Counted from the first letter of the stretch, positions 49,229 to 61,347 are shown. The stretch: 64,000 nt of DNA from Cristatella mucedo (GCA_009760855.2 WPIO01000141.1:307501-371500), one strand, 5' to 3'. The notes: generated from the letters alone by a model not told the origin. Numbers and translations: made by a program.

Positions 49229-52200
49229 CTGTAAAAAAATAAAACATTTCTGCATCTGCTCGAACGTTTAGCAGAAGCAAGCCACTGCAGAGTAGCAGAA
49301 AGCATACTGCACTGCTTGCAGATAAGAGTGAGGGTACTGAATAAGAACCCCAGCCAAGCGCAACCAGAGGAGAGGCACTGGAAAAGAACTGACTTCCAGC
49401 GCCGCCACAACTCGTGCAAATATTGAAGGACCCTCAGCTTACCTTGCCGACACAGGTTATTTATTAGTATACTAGTGTAGTTACAAAATTTACTATCAGC
49501 CACCCTTCTGCAGACATCAAAGCTGCAGGCACCCACACTGCTCCATAGGCCAAATGGTCGTAGGGAGAATCGCCTGTTCACTAAGAATAATAGAGACTAG
49601 CACCCACTAAAGCCAGGGCTGAAGGTCTTGATGAAAACTCATTACTGCCAGACTAATGAAATCACCCTGAAGGGCCTAATGTTAAGGTAGTACCGATCGG
49701 ACGTCAAACCATTGGACCAGTAATTACAGCCTTGCCCAAATAGACTGGGGCTTAGTTGAAGGCTATTGAACTGTACATGAACTGTTATCCCTACATTTTT
49801 ATTTCCCATGACATTTTTTTAAACACGTTTGACTAATTACATTCACATCATAGGGGACGAGGTGAAGAGAGTTCAGTCAAGGGGTGAGATGTGCTGAGTT
49901 TGACATCTCTGTTGTATTCAGGGACTTTGCCACCTACAGTCGATAAGTATGCCTACTTCATGTCAGGCCTTTTAATACAAAAGATTGATGCTTTGGGCAT
50001 CGTATTTCCCTGACATATCGGGCTACGGATGGTAGTGCCCTCTACTATACTGTGTGAGGACAGAAGGGAAGGGAAGGCTAGTGTGGGTGGTCCGTCTAGA
50101 GAATTTCTTGGAGCACAGTTAGCAAAGTTTGCAACTCTAAAACGAGCAGCTCGAGAAAACAAGCAAAATGATTCTCGGTGTTTCACTGAATAAATCACAA
50201 AGTACATAATTCATAATTGTAATGCCATCTCAGGCCAGCTAAGCTCTTATACATCAAAACGTCAAACATAGCGAGTAACTTTTCTGGTTGTAGTGCTAAT
50301 CACTTCACCGAGCCAGCACTGCAGCAAGTGTATAACATGAGGAACGAAGACTTTTGCAAAGTCTTTGCTTGCAATTCCACATCTCCCGGCAGCGTTTGAT
50401 AATCTCGTAGCTACACCTCGTACGAACCTCCTATCCTTTGTTGACCGTGCCTTTAGTTCGTATGCTCTCAAAGCTTAAAACTCACTCCCGACTGATGTCA
50501 CAACATCTCTTGACTCGATGACATTTAAAAAGATGCTAAAAACGTATTTATGTATCACAGCATGAAGTGGGTCCCTGTGCATACTGCCATTAGCCGTTTT
50601 TTTGCAAAGTGACCCTGTGCATGTCACCTCTAACCTTGTTATGCTTGTTGACATTGAGCAAGCTATCACTGATTATTCAATCATGCTTCGTTTACAGCAT
50701 ATGTCAAGTACATAGAAAGAGATGAAGTTCTCTTAGGGCACTAATTATATTATCATTATGATCACTATTATTATTACTATTATACCGTGTCACAAAGTAA
50801 ATCTCAAATACCTGTCATCTCGCCGTAGCATCACTTGAACTGCACTGCAACGGTTTAACTCCCATCTCAGTGGGATACTTCAGAGCGTAGATTTCAATGG
50901 CAAAACACATTCGAAGAGCCTCTAGCTAATCTATTCATTATTCAACAGTATAGTCACCCAATTGCTGAAGTAATAGCCAGGCTCAATTAAGGTTTTTATC
51001 TATGCAGATGACACATACTAGTAACTACGTTTTGATCCCTCCCTGCCTTTAAGCAAGTATGACTCTCTTAACTCACTTACTACATATACTGATGAAATTT
51101 GAACCTTGATGTATGAATTTTCTAAAAACTGAAACCAACGAACTAAGATAGAGAACCCTAACGTTATGTGGAAATTGGAAAACTTCACCGCCAAAACGGG
51201 CTACGCCAAGGCAACTCCGGGTCACAGACAGAGATAAATTACATTAAATGGTTCACATCATATTTCAGTGGGAGACTCCGATTGATGTAAACTGACAAAT
51301 GTCATCCGTCGGTCCACTTTATTTCAGTTTAAAGCTCCCTCTTGCCGATGCAATCGCCGGACACAACCTAGGCTTTCACTTTATCACTCCTATGCAGATA
51401 AGTCACTCGTACCTTTACTTTGATCCCTACCAGCCGTCCAGCACGTCGAATTCTCTCAACTCCCGTGTTGCATGTATAGCTGACACCCGCACATGAATGT
51501 CAGCAAATTTCTCAAATTGAATGCCGATAAAACTAACTTACTAGTTATGGGCAAACCAAGTGTGACTCAGAAATTGGAATCCTTAGCATTCAAAATAGGC
51601 TCTGCCAGCATATCGTCTGTTGCATGTGCACAAACTCTGGCTGTCCTGTTCCAAGACATCATTTCATTAGACGACCACATCAGCTCCATAGTCAAGTCTG
51701 CATACTTTCTGCTACATAACATCGGTCTATGAATTTGTGACATCTCATCTCGACCTCTGTAACTCACTGCTTGCTTGTCTACCCACCTGTGCAATCATTT
51801 GCAGTGCCAAACTCTGCAGCTAGGCTGGCCTGTCATAAGAATGGCAGCTGCCACATCAAACAAGTTCTCACCGACCTGCACTGGATCCCAATCAAGCATC
51901 GACTTTAAGGTTCTGTCACTCACTTTAAAGTTCTCTTTTCTCCTGGCTCCAGCCTACCAATCAGAACTACTCCTTCACCAAGCCAAGCGTAATAGCACCT
52001 GATGTTCTGACTCAAATCGTTTACCTACACCTATTACGATCATCAAATCCTTAGGATACCAAGCATTTAGTTCGTAAAAACCCAAGCCTGGAACTCACTC
52101 CCGACTTTGGTCACGACATTTCCTCACTTGACGACATTTAAAAAGAAGCTTAAAACGCACTTGCTTATCAAGGCACTCAGTAGGTCATGTAAGCATTTAG

Positions 52201-55200
52201 TAAGGCACTCAGTAGGTCAGGCTTAGTGTTTATCAAGGCATTTAGTAATGTAATGTATCTCCGTCAGTAACTCCACAAAGTCATAAAGACCATGTGGGTG
52301 TTACGCAGGAGAGTTTTGTATAGCACACTCACAGCCTAAGCGGCTTTCGGTACGCATTCGGTAGCCAACAGACTTCGTCTCACGCAACAAAGAGAAAGTG
52401 GGAAGCATAGCAGAGTCATGAGAGCAGTTGAGGTAGTGAGTAGCATAGAAGTAGCAGTTCAGGACCGCTGAAAAAGATGTGCCATAGTCAGCATCAGGAA
52501 AGTAGATGTCGTTGCGTAAGAATTGTGGAAGCGAGTTCCACAGTCTAGGACCTGCAGAGCTAAAGCTTCTGTCGCCAACTGTCTTTAAGCGGAGGAATGG
52601 TACAGCTAATTTATTGTCCACACAGGACCTGAGGGCGCGAACAGGCTGAAACTGATGCAGCAGTTCAGCTAGGTATGAAGGAGCCAAGCCGTGGCGGGCC
52701 TTGTGGGTCAGCGTAAGAACTTTGCTCTGTATCCTTTGCTCAACCGGCAACCATTCTAGCTCTTTCAGCAAAGGAGACACGTGCTCAAACCGCTGGGACT
52801 TGAAGACCAGCCTTGCAGCCATATTCAAAGTCTGCTAGTAGGATTTGATTGGTCTTTTGGGTGCTTATGAAGCATAAAACAAGTGTTAATTCACCCTTCG
52901 TGTGCATATGCCTGCTTACACTGTGCCTGCTGCTTGCAAATCTTAACCCCAATCATTCGGTAATGCTTTCTATACAGCATCTGTTAAGTGCCTAGAACGA
53001 GACTCAGTTCTCCAGAGGCCTTTACAAATGAATTATTGTCATCATTATGCATGCTGGCATTGAGCATGCTACCACTGCATCCGTGTTCTGTATAACAATA
53101 ATATAGCATAATTCATCTAAGGGAACTAAATCTCGAATCTCGAAAACTGAATTCATGCACTTTACTTGCGCGACTGGGTTCGAGCCTATCACTTCGGTCA
53201 TAAACTGCATGTCACCTTAACCTTGGCAAAGCAGATGTTGAGACTGTGCATGTCACCTCTAACCACGTTATGCTTGTTGACATAGTGCGAGTTACCACTA
53301 ATCATTTGATCATGCTTCCATCACAGCACAAGTGTAAAGTGTTTAGAAAAAGAGATCAAGTTCACTGATGATGCTTTACAAATATATTGTTATTACTATT
53401 AATATTATCGCTATAACGAATTGTTATTAGAATACTTATTCAAAACTCAAGCTTTTCGTTACTGATTTCTAGTCGATTTTTGTTCAAAGTGGATTCTGTA
53501 ATTCACTGAACCCATAACTCGGCAGCAGACTAGAGGCAGCTGCTGCAAGGTGGCCTTCAATCTCAATGATAAAATGAATAAATAAATCCTAGCTGATTTA
53601 ATAGCCTCTTTTTGTATAGCGACAGATGAGCCTTTACGGCTATCACCACCGTTTGCAATAGCGATAAAGGATTGCCCACTGCAGGAATCGAACCCACGAC
53701 CTCGGTCACGAGGTCGTGAAAAGCAACCGCCTTACCTAGTGTGTGCCATCGCGGCTCACCAAGGTCAAAGCAATTGTGCTAGGTGCTGACAATGAGCTGA
53801 GGTGCTGATCAGATGTTAATCAGAAGCCAGTGCTGCTTGCTCGAAAGAGGTATGCTCCCTCCCTCCAGCCTGTGGCAAGGCTTTCAAGCCTTACAGTACA
53901 GTCAACCCCTGGCATCTCAATCCAGCTAAAGGCAGCTTAATCCAGCTCAAGTTGAGCAAATGGAGTCAAAAACCCGACTGCCAGATCCACTTCCTCAATT
54001 ACCAATTTTCAGCCAGAGTTTTTGCAAGTAATTTTTTCTTTCAGTCGGAACGTGCAAATAAATCAAGGGCTTTTGTGCTGTTGACTTAATTTACGACCTC
54101 GGCATTCAAAGTCAAATCATGACAGCTAAACAATCTAGGATAGTCACTGGCTCCACAGTAGCCATGACCGGAACAGAAACGAAACATATATGTATATGTA
54201 CATGTATGAAACGAACAGTTTTCCCTGAAATCGTGAGTTACGGTCACACTATAAGACACCTGTACGTTAGAAGCAGCCACTTTCACTTGCTCTTGTATAT
54301 AACCATAAAATCTGGCTTCTCAAGCTGTACATAGATTCCGTGATTTCATCAATGGAGGTTCAATTACGGCAAGCCACTCAGCTACATTGGTCGCCTTATC
54401 AACCAAGATAAACAGTAGTTTGTTCCATACTTCTGCCTGCTGCCAACATTAGAGCACAAGTTTCCACCTTGTAGCAATCTAAGCAATATTCTTAAAGAAG
54501 CTGCTGGCTAGCCGAGAAACTTTAAATAGACTTAGTAACTTTTGCTTTAAACGCAAACGTGCTTATGTCTTCAGAGCATCTATAGTCACAAGACTAATAA
54601 TAATAATAATAATGCACTCGATAAAGCGCCCTCAGAGAACTTAATCTCTTTCTAGGCGCTTGACATTTGCTGCAAAGGGAAATGCAATTGAATGGTAATT
54701 AAAATCATGCTTGAAAAACAAACAAAATGAATAACATGGTTAGGGGTGACATGCACAGGGTCAGCAGGCAAATGTGGTTAGTGGCAGCATGCACAGTGTC
54801 AGCACGCATAAGCACATCAAGGACGAATCACAGGGACCCACTAAATGCTGTCCTAAATAGGTGTGTTTTTAAGTTTCTTTTAAATGTAGTCAGGTCAGGC
54901 GATGTTCTGACGCAGGTCGGGAAGGAGTTCCAGGCTTTGGGAGCATACGAACTAAATGCACGGTCTCCAAAGGATTTAAGGTTTGTACGAGGTATTTCTA
55001 GACTGTTGGACTCCGAAAAGCGAGTGGTACGATGCTTGGGCTCATGGGGTAGTATATCTGAAAGATAGGCTGGAGCCATAGAATGAAGAGACCTAAAAGT
55101 GAGCGACAAAACCTTGAAGTCAATCCGTTGTTTGACTGATAGCCAGTGCAGGTCGGCGAGAAGTGGAGTAATGCGGCAACTGCGAAGCCCACGACAGACA

Positions 55201-58200
55201 AGCCTAGCTGCTGAGTTTTGCACCAGCTTCAATCGCCTGATCGCACATGCTGGTAGGCCAGTAAGCAGTGAGTTGCAAAAGTCGAGACGGGATGTCACGA
55301 ATGCATGGACCAACTTAGACGTGGTATACTTATCTAAACAAGCCCGAATTTTAGCAATGTTATGAAGCTGAAAATAGGCGGATTTGACCGTGGAGCTGAT
55401 ATGGTCGTCTAACGAGAGGTCGCTTTGGGATTTCGAGCTGATTCGACAGGAGATATGCTGGCAGAGCCAATTTTGAGAGTCAGCCTTTCCAATCTCTGAA
55501 TCACACTGGGTTTGCCCATAACTAGCAAGTTAGTTTTATAATACGTCCAAATGCTGTTATGCGCTGCTCAGTCAGCCAGTATTGGCTCCCGAAATGGTAT
55601 ATGCATCGAACCCTTTAATAATCTAGATTTGGTAGTTAACCTGGCATGGCAACTGACATCACACTAATAACTTATTATGTCCACAATGTTTATAAGTACT
55701 ACTACGACAGTAAAGCAATGATGAATGCCAAGTCAAAAACGGGAAGATAATTTGGCAATTTACATATATAACTCCAGGAAGCACTCTCCTAGTTAAAGTC
55801 GTCCAGGCCCTTGCAGCAGGGTCTGACTGTGGCATATAATTCATTTGTATAGCACCTTATGAGAACTTAATCTCTATTCAGGCGCTTCACACATATGCCA
55901 CGGGGCTCGAGCATACGACCTCAGTCATCAAATACGTTCAGCTAGACCTCGGTCGTGAGCACGTTAGCCAAACCAGCGCCGTGGGCAGCCATATATATAA
56001 TCTGCCTGTGATTGTTCAAGGGAGGCTTAATATCAAATTAAAGATGCATGTCTTCAAGTTCCACTCATGCAACTCAATGCTGATTTGCTACCCAGTGCTG
56101 ATGCAGAAAGTTTGCAAACTTTGTATCTCTGCTTTATAAGAAAATTAATAAACATGATTTGTAAACCTTTTAATTTTTTTCTTTAAAGATTTTGTTCCAT
56201 AAACTAAAATCTGTAAGCTTGGCAGTCGGTGGCGGAAGGATCATTAGCTGAGTAGTGGACATGCAGGCTGGTCTTCCAAAGGGAAGTTGAAGTTTTCGGT
56301 CATTTTTCACAGGTGCAAGCTGGTATTACATAATTTGCTTACTGTCAGAGCGACACTCTTTGTCAGTTTGCTTACTTTTGCTAAGCATGGTATCAAAATT
56401 CTTAGAAGTTCAGCAGGGGATTCTTCTGACTGCTCGAGTTAGGCATGTTGGGCAGGAAGCTACTGCACCGTTCAAATACTCAGTATCTCAATCGGTATGT
56501 AAATTTATAGCGGAAATAATTCAGTATGTCGACCAAGTTCAGTGTTCACCGATACAAACACAAGCACCGAGACTAGCGAAAGACGACTGCCAACGGTCCT
56601 CAACAAAAAACCAATTAACAAAATTAACCAATTAGCCAGTAACAATTGCCGACAGAACTAGGCCGAAACTAAAGCCGTCGTAACGGTGCAAGCCCTGGCG
56701 CCAAACTCGCAGGCTATGACACTGTGACATTAAGCAGTCAAGTCTAGACATTGAATTTTTTTTTATTGTTTGCTAGAAAGCATGCAGGAGAGCATCCACG
56801 TACAAGTACCAGCAAGTCATACTGCCCGGTAGAGTTTGACAAGGTGGATGGCAGGTCGGGGTCAAAGCTCGAGCACAGTGGCAGCGCGGCATCTGCGTAA
56901 AAATGAAAATCTAGAATGTGCTTAGCAAGACGGACAATACAAATAGTAAAGAGAAGCGGACCTGAAACTGATCCCGGGACTCCTTTTGTCTCACTACTAC
57001 CGTTCCGATCACTGGAATGAGTTGAGGCTAGGCAGCTAAACACTAATGACACAACATCAAACCTAGCAAGACGTTTACAGTCAAGTTTTCATAGCAAGTC
57101 GGCCCATGGAGTCAGTAATGCTTTAAGTGCAAAACGACCTCACGAACGTTGACTTAAATAAAGTCTCTCGGCCAGTTTTGCTGGATATTGGGAGAGCTTT
57201 TAATATCATTGATCCCCAAGAGCTTCTTTAGCAACCAGCGACTAAAGCGGGCACCACTAGCACGGCGAAGCTATGCTGTGAGTGCGCTATACAAAACTCT
57301 CCTGCGTAACACCCACATGGTCTTTAAGACTTTATGGAGTTACAGACGGAGATAAATTACATTAGTTATCATCACAGGTGCCGATTTCAGAGTGAATATG
57401 TCACTAGCTAATGGTCATCCCGTGAGCCTCATAATCTCTTTGCCGTGTATCGACTTATTAATAGGTGGCCCGACATCAACCTCTGCTAACAATGCACGGA
57501 CAAAGCCATGAGATAGGAATATATTTACCTTGTTAGCTACACAGGACAGCTGCAAATCTAGGCTTCTCATAAGGAGAGCAGCAGGTGTGGGGTACAAGTG
57601 TGAGGATTTACCTCCGGCAATCGTCGTCCGGCTATGAATGGGAAGTCGTGATGCTCGTTATGGTAGCCCACGTTGAAAGTGATCCAGTTGAGAGGACCGT
57701 AATATGAGTATGTCTCGTAGCCTTTTTTGAACATGTAATGCTCCGAGATGAAGTGCCCGGCAACTGGGTGGAGGCCTGACATGTGAAAAATGAAAAACAC
57801 AAGCATGCAGATTTGCAAGCAGTCCATTAGCGTCTGAACCATACGTGTAACAAAGAGGGGGTCCTCGGACCAGCATAAAGGGGTGCGCTGCACCATAGCT
57901 TGACAACCAATAGTTCAACCTCTCTTTGGCATGCCCCCCCCCCCCAGGAAGCACCCATCTGCAGATTGACTTGTGGGCTGCATGGGGAAAGGCAAGCAGA
58001 CCAATGGCTTACGAATAGTACAGCACTGCTGCTGACCCCGACATATTAAACAAAGAATAAGCCCGGCTCGAAGCATGCACAAGCTCGCCAGCAATGCCCT
58101 CCAGGTAAAAACAAATTCTGGCTTGCTGATCAGCCACGAGATGCCAGCATAGCACTTTCTCTCGGGTTGCTGCTGCTTCTGCACGGTATCCTTATGCAAG

Positions 58201-60656
58201 GAGATTCTGTCGATGAATGATGCATCGAAGTGTAAAGCTCGTCAAAACACCACCCTCGGCTATCTAGGCCAACTATTAGAGCTCAGATAACAGCTAGCAC
58301 GATTTCTTGGAGGACGTGCTTCTTCGCGTGACACGATCAGCAGGGAATGCGAGTAGCGACCATTGCTTACCCATCGCCAGAAGGGAGCCGCCTAGAAGAT
58401 AGACGAACGGCTTCCAGCCCCAGAAGTATATCAGCACTGTGTCGAAAGAGAACTGGACAGCGGCATTCAGTAGCTCCAGTTGTGTGACAGGCAGCGGCAG
58501 CACGTACATCGGCCTCAGGGCATAAAAGAATGGCTGGAGCACGACCCAGAAGAACTTGCCGACCGAGCTTCGGAACAAGCGGCCCTCCAGCGCAGTGGGG
58601 ATGTCGACGTCCAGCTCGTTGTCGCCTTGGTAGCGATGATGGATCAGGTGATACTTCTTGAATGTCACCGACGTCGGCACACCAATGATTAGGTTCCCGA
58701 AGATGCCCAAGGCTCGGTTAGCCACCGGCCACGACTGCCCGAATGCAAGATTGTGGGCGATCTCGTGGCAGGCGAGTGACATCGAATGGTTGATGACGCC
58801 ACCGAAGCAATAGGCAACCACAAAGAGTGATACCCACGAGGCATCTTTGATGAAGTAGCATGTGATTAGCTGCACGACTACCATTGCAAGAACAGCAAAC
58901 TTCAGACGAGGGTCTGGCCCAAAAAGCTTTTTGATCTGTGGGTACTTTTCTAAAGATGAAAAGAGTGAGCAAATAATTACCAAGCTATTTAAAAAAGACT
59001 GGGCGTGGTTGTGTGTAGCAGCAGCAACAGCAGGGACTAGCAGAGAATCTTACGGTTGTTGGAAGTAAGCAGTCTAAGCTCGACAAACATGGTAACCATG
59101 ACAACCCAAGGTTCCAGGAGTGCTTTGATCTCAAACTTGCTTTAAAGAACTGCTTGCCTCTTCTAGCTCTGCTGAGGTTGGGGTGAGAGTGAGAGCAAGA
59201 GAGAGAGAGAGAGAGTGAGACAGGGTGAGAGAGCTAAGTCATTAAGCCCTAGTCGAAAACATAATGATTCTTGTGATTAAAAGCAGTGCCCCACTGCAGA
59301 GAATGGCCCTTGGGTGTTGAACACTGTTCTACAAGGCCGTCTGATCATTGGGACAAGTACATTCACGATAACAGCCTTATCTTTTAATATGGGAAACCGA
59401 AGCAATGTTTCACAGGTGCATTTATTGAATCCATCCCAGGAATCTATCCAACTGAGACAAATGCAGCCGAGCCTATAGTGCCACACAAGCATAGGTGTCA
59501 TGCAAAGTCAGGACCCGATAATTACAGTTATAATCCGGGCCTGCTGCTACAACTACGTGGGCCAGTACGAGGCCGGAGAGCCAGTTGCACACGACCTGCC
59601 TGAAGCCGGTAAACCATTTGCATATCAATGGCCAGCTCAGCTGACAGGCGTTCGCATCGCCGGAAACCACTTTTTCCCGGTGGGCTGCTGCAGTTAGCGA
59701 ACAAGACTCTATTGCTCTGCCCTTCGTGCTAACAAGCGAGCAGGCAAGCGTGTTCTGCGAAGCCGATGCGTTAGTAAAGCTTAAACAGTGAAGCCCATCG
59801 AACTCTGGCCTCTGCAAGCAGCTATGACGCGTTGCCAAAAGTGAAAGGCTCGATCATGAGAAAGCTGAGCCGAGGGGGGCAGCACAATGCTGCGTCTAAA
59901 TCGGGCGGCGGATCTGACATGACAATGGCGCCTGGCGACAGCCGAGGCCGTTGGCCAACCGGAGTTGACGTAAGCCATTGGCAGGTGATGCCAGGCAGGC
60001 ACGAGGCAGCAGGCGCGACAAGGCGCAGAAGCTTGTTCGGGCAGGTACATTGAAGTACGGTCGCTAGCTAGGCTGGCGCGACCCGGCGCAGAAGCTTGTT
60101 TGGGCAGGCACGAGGCAGCACGGTCGCTACCTACTCAGCATAGCTAGTCCGGCCCGACAGAGCTGCCACTACACTGGGTACGGGGCGGCGAACGAGTGAG
60201 TCATCCTATGGAAGCCGGGGCGCAAAATAAAACGAGCTCGGAGGGGCTCTGAGGGAACGAAAACAAAAACGGACGAGCGCTCGCTCGATCGGCGACAGAC
60301 GGCACGTCCGTGCTCGGGTGGGCGGGGCGATCGATTAGCGGCCGCCGCCGTGGCTGCGAAGGACGGGTCGGGTCAACGCGGCACATCGCCGGCCCCAGAA
60401 GGAAGCGAGAGCGAGAGCCTCAGCCAGCGAGCGGCCCATTCAGGTCGCCGCCGCCGCGGACGTTGTCGCGCCCCGCGTGCTGCTGCCAAGTCTACCGAGG
60501 GTTCGCCGGCGATACTTATGCCGCGGCGCAGGCCAAACGGTCTCCGGATATGAGCGACTAGCGCGAGAATTTACCCAGCATCTCTTTCCTACGCGTTGCA
60601 TGAGGCTCCTGGGTGTAGACCCACTCGAAGTCCGTTCTAGACACGCTGCCTCCCAT
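49070..60656 (-). CDS. DEGS1: Sphingolipid delta(4)-desaturase, 4 coding exons, complete
   Basis: Gene-level entry, - strand, exons 60656-60575, 58949-58371, 57775-57612 and 49228-49070 (984 bases, 327 residues; human DEGS1 has 323). The enzyme introduces the 4,5-trans double bond into dihydroceramide to make ceramide, at the endoplasmic reticulum. The three di-iron histidine boxes are intact and fall at the human positions: HEIAH (89-93), HLIHH (128-132) and HNEHH (259-263). The protein starts MGGSVSR, keeping Gly2 and Ser6 of the N-myristoylation signal known for DES1. Several hydrophobic segments flank the boxes. Exon phases are consistent throughout. The last intron is 8.4 kb and full of LINE remnants. 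The start lies 240 bp from the divergent YY1 start. DEGS2 is less likely because the C-terminus lacks an obvious extension. Confidence 0.96.
49229..50394. other. DEGS1 last intron, proximal part
   Basis: No recognisable element or exon in this 1.2 kb. Confidence 0.4.
50395..50785 (+). mobile_element. Degenerate LINE A-related 3' end
   Basis: ACCTCGTACGAACCTCCTATCC...GTGCCTTTAGTTCGTATGCTC, ACATTTAAAAAGATGC, the 3' UTR, then GTACATAGAAAGAGATGAAG and an ATT-rich tail. Confidence 0.7.
50975..52215 (+). mobile_element. Degenerate LINE A-related copy, reverse transcriptase with rearrangement
   Basis: A first palm fragment (CTATGCAGATGACAC) at about 51003 is followed by [26 protein letters not shown] and [17 protein letters not shown] in proper order, with stops and frameshifts. 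The palm therefore appears twice, so two copies are joined. It ends near GGCACTCAGTAGG repeats. Confidence 0.75.
52245..52835 (-). mobile_element. LINE family B, best 3' copy
   Basis: A 175-codon open frame (52828-52301) includes [36 protein letters not shown] and [20 protein letters not shown], a diverged relative of the LINE A C-terminus. The 3' UTR ends with GTTACTGACGGAGATACATTAC on the - strand. No ATT hairpin tail is seen. Confidence 0.8.
52905..53400 (+). mobile_element. LINE A-related 3' UTRs with an embedded SINE-1 remnant
   Basis: Two LINE tails (hairpin regions near 52990-53035 and 53335-53385) lie in tandem. Between them, about 53099-53222 on the - strand, a worn SINE-1 is visible (AATTCATCTAAGGGAACTAAATCTCG...GGGTTCGAGCC...GTCACCTTAACC). 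Confidence 0.55.
53588..53762 (-). mobile_element. SINE-2, most complete copy
   Basis: On the - strand: GTGAGCCGCGATGGCACACACTAGGTAAGG head, perfect B box GGGTTCGATTCC, body with TTTATCGCTATTGCAAACGG and tail CGCTATACAAAAAGAGGC...AAATCAGCTA. Confidence 0.75.
53763..54593. other. DEGS1 intron, nothing recognised
   Basis: No gene or mobile element signature is visible. Confidence 0.4.
54594..55545 (-). mobile_element. LINE A copy, 5'-truncated, 161-codon frame
   Basis: ATT tail, hairpin and 3' UTR on the left. The frame 55313-54828 covers [13 protein letters not shown] to the C-terminus [10 protein letters not shown] small deletion lies near 55428. The copy ends near TTAGTTTTATAAT. Confidence 0.88.
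55836..55978 (-). mobile_element. SINE-1, degraded, with internal insertion
   Basis: AATTCATTTGTATAGCACC...CGGGGCTCGAGC...GACCTCAGTC, then an extra ATCAAATACGTTCAGCTAGACC, then GGTCGTGAGCACGTTAGCCAAACCAGC. Confidence 0.65.
55979..56745. other. DEGS1 intron, nothing recognised
   Basis: A 91-codon frame at 56360-56635 has no family signature. No element is called. Confidence 0.4.
56750..57060 (-). mobile_element. LINE reverse-transcriptase fragment
   Basis: The - strand frame 57052-56744 reads [34 protein letters not shown] and STLSNS, aligning with GVPQGSVLGPVLFTA and GFHFYADDTQLYLCFD of LINE A. The second palm Asp is replaced by Ala. Confidence 0.65.
57165..57365 (+). mobile_element. Internally deleted LINE family B fragment
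   Basis: [18 protein letters not shown] (+ strand) corresponds to LLDLSAAFDTIDHKVLL. It is followed within 100 bases by the family B 3' end (GCGCTATACAAAACTCTCC...GGAGATAAATTACATTA). Confidence 0.6.
57612..57775 (-). CDS. DEGS1: DEGS1 exon 3 (His box 3)
   Basis: Starts after CATATGTCAG and continues the split Gly codon into [15 protein letters not shown]. It contains TYSYYGPLN and the third histidine box HNEHHDFP. It ends in phase 0 (LPE) before GTAAAT. Confidence 0.97.
57776..58370. other. DEGS1 intron 2
   Basis: A 595-bp intron with a C-run at 57937-57950. Nothing else is recognised. Confidence 0.6.
58371..58949 (-). CDS. DEGS1: DEGS1 exon 2 (His boxes 1 and 2)
   Basis: The 579-base exon begins after TTCATCTTTAG and ends before GTAAGC. 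It encodes about 193 residues with hydrophobic segments, the boxes [10 protein letters not shown] and HLIHHRYQG, and the conserved DVDIPT and FYALRP stretches. It enters in phase 1 and leaves in phase 1. Confidence 0.97.
58950..60574. other. DEGS1 intron 1, CpG-rich towards exon 1
   Basis: Contains a GAGAGA run at 59194-59217, two similar segments at about 60014-60050 and 60077-60113 (GGCGCAGAAGCTTGTT), and a CG-dense stretch from about 60140 to exon 1. No coding exon is found. Confidence 0.5.
60575..60656 (-). CDS. DEGS1: DEGS1 exon 1
   Basis: On the - strand ATG at 60656 opens [20 protein letters not shown], the typical DES1 N-terminus with Gly2 for myristoylation. The exon ends in phase 1 before GTAAAT, and the split codon becomes Glu with exon 2 (MLE then KYPQIKK). 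It sits in a CpG-rich stretch. Confidence 0.95.
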
Positions 60657-60896
60657 GGCGCGCACGCGACGACCAGGCCGGTGGCAGAACCTGCGACGGT
60701 CTGCAAGCAGGTTACACAATGGACTGTCAGCACAGGCATGGAGGTCGGATTACGAAGAATCTATACGGAAAAAGGCCAGAAATTGAATATTTTATTATTT
60801 TTAATAAAATATAATCTAGTCCTAATTATGTAAAACGAGATCCCTCACGTTTCGCTTTTCCGATATTCCACCAATCATTTACGCCCAACTGCCAAG
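60657..60896. promoter_or_regulatory. Putative bidirectional promoter between DEGS1 and YY1
   Basis: Only 240 bp separate the two divergent start codons, so both 5' UTRs and core promoters must lie here unless 5' noncoding exons exist. A CCAAT box lies at 60871-60875, 22 bp before the YY1 ATG. No convincing TATA box is positioned for either gene. The DEGS1 side is CpG rich and the centre (60780-60830) is AT rich. Confidence 0.6.
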
Positions 60897-60902
60897 ATGG
60901 CG
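60893..60902 (+). promoter_or_regulatory. YY1-type motif overlapping the YY1 start codon
   Basis: CAAGATGGCG covers the initiation codon and matches the YY1 consensus AAnATGGCGGC except at its end. It may also simply be a favourable start-codon context. Confidence 0.4.
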
Positions 60903-61347
60903 TCGTCTATAGTGGAGGACATAGAGATCCAAGAAGTGGAAATTGAGACTATACCTGTCGAAATACCTATAGAGACCGTGGAAACAACGGAGGAAACGGG
61001 AGACATACAGCCAATGATTGCACTGCAACCAATTTCGGACACCGGTCAGGACGATATGGTATTGCAGACGCGCGAAGAAATAGTCGGCGACCACGAAAAC
61101 ATAGTGTACATCGACACTATTCCCGTCCCAGCACCCGAGGTCGAAATATCAGGCGAAGAGGCCATATCGACGCACAGGAAAGGCAAGAGCATGAAGAAAA
61201 AGGCAAAGTGCCGGTCAGCTGTTCACCTGTACTCGGCTGCGGATGGTCTCGGAGGGGACGCTGGCTCGAGCAACCGCAAATGGGAACAGAAGCAAGTTCA
61301 GATCTCGACTGCTGCTGGCCAGTTCTCCGTCACAATGTGGTCATCCG
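60897..61347 (+). CDS. YY1: Transcription factor YY1, exon 1 (N-terminal part)
   Basis: ATG in the context AAGATGGCG opens 150 codons plus one base, ending before GTAAGG. Blocks in order match YY1: an acidic start rich in Glu/Ile with EIETIPVEIPIETVETTEE near residues 16-40, PMIALQP, QTREE, IPVPAPE, a basic KKKAKC patch, and KWEQKQVQI...FSVTMWSS at the exon end, where human YY1 exon 1 also ends. YY1 is a GLI-Kruppel zinc-finger activator/repressor that recruits Polycomb and INO80. The long His and Gly runs of vertebrate YY1 are absent. The REPO domain and four C2H2 fingers should be encoded downstream; I do not find them in 61348-64000. Confidence 0.93.
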
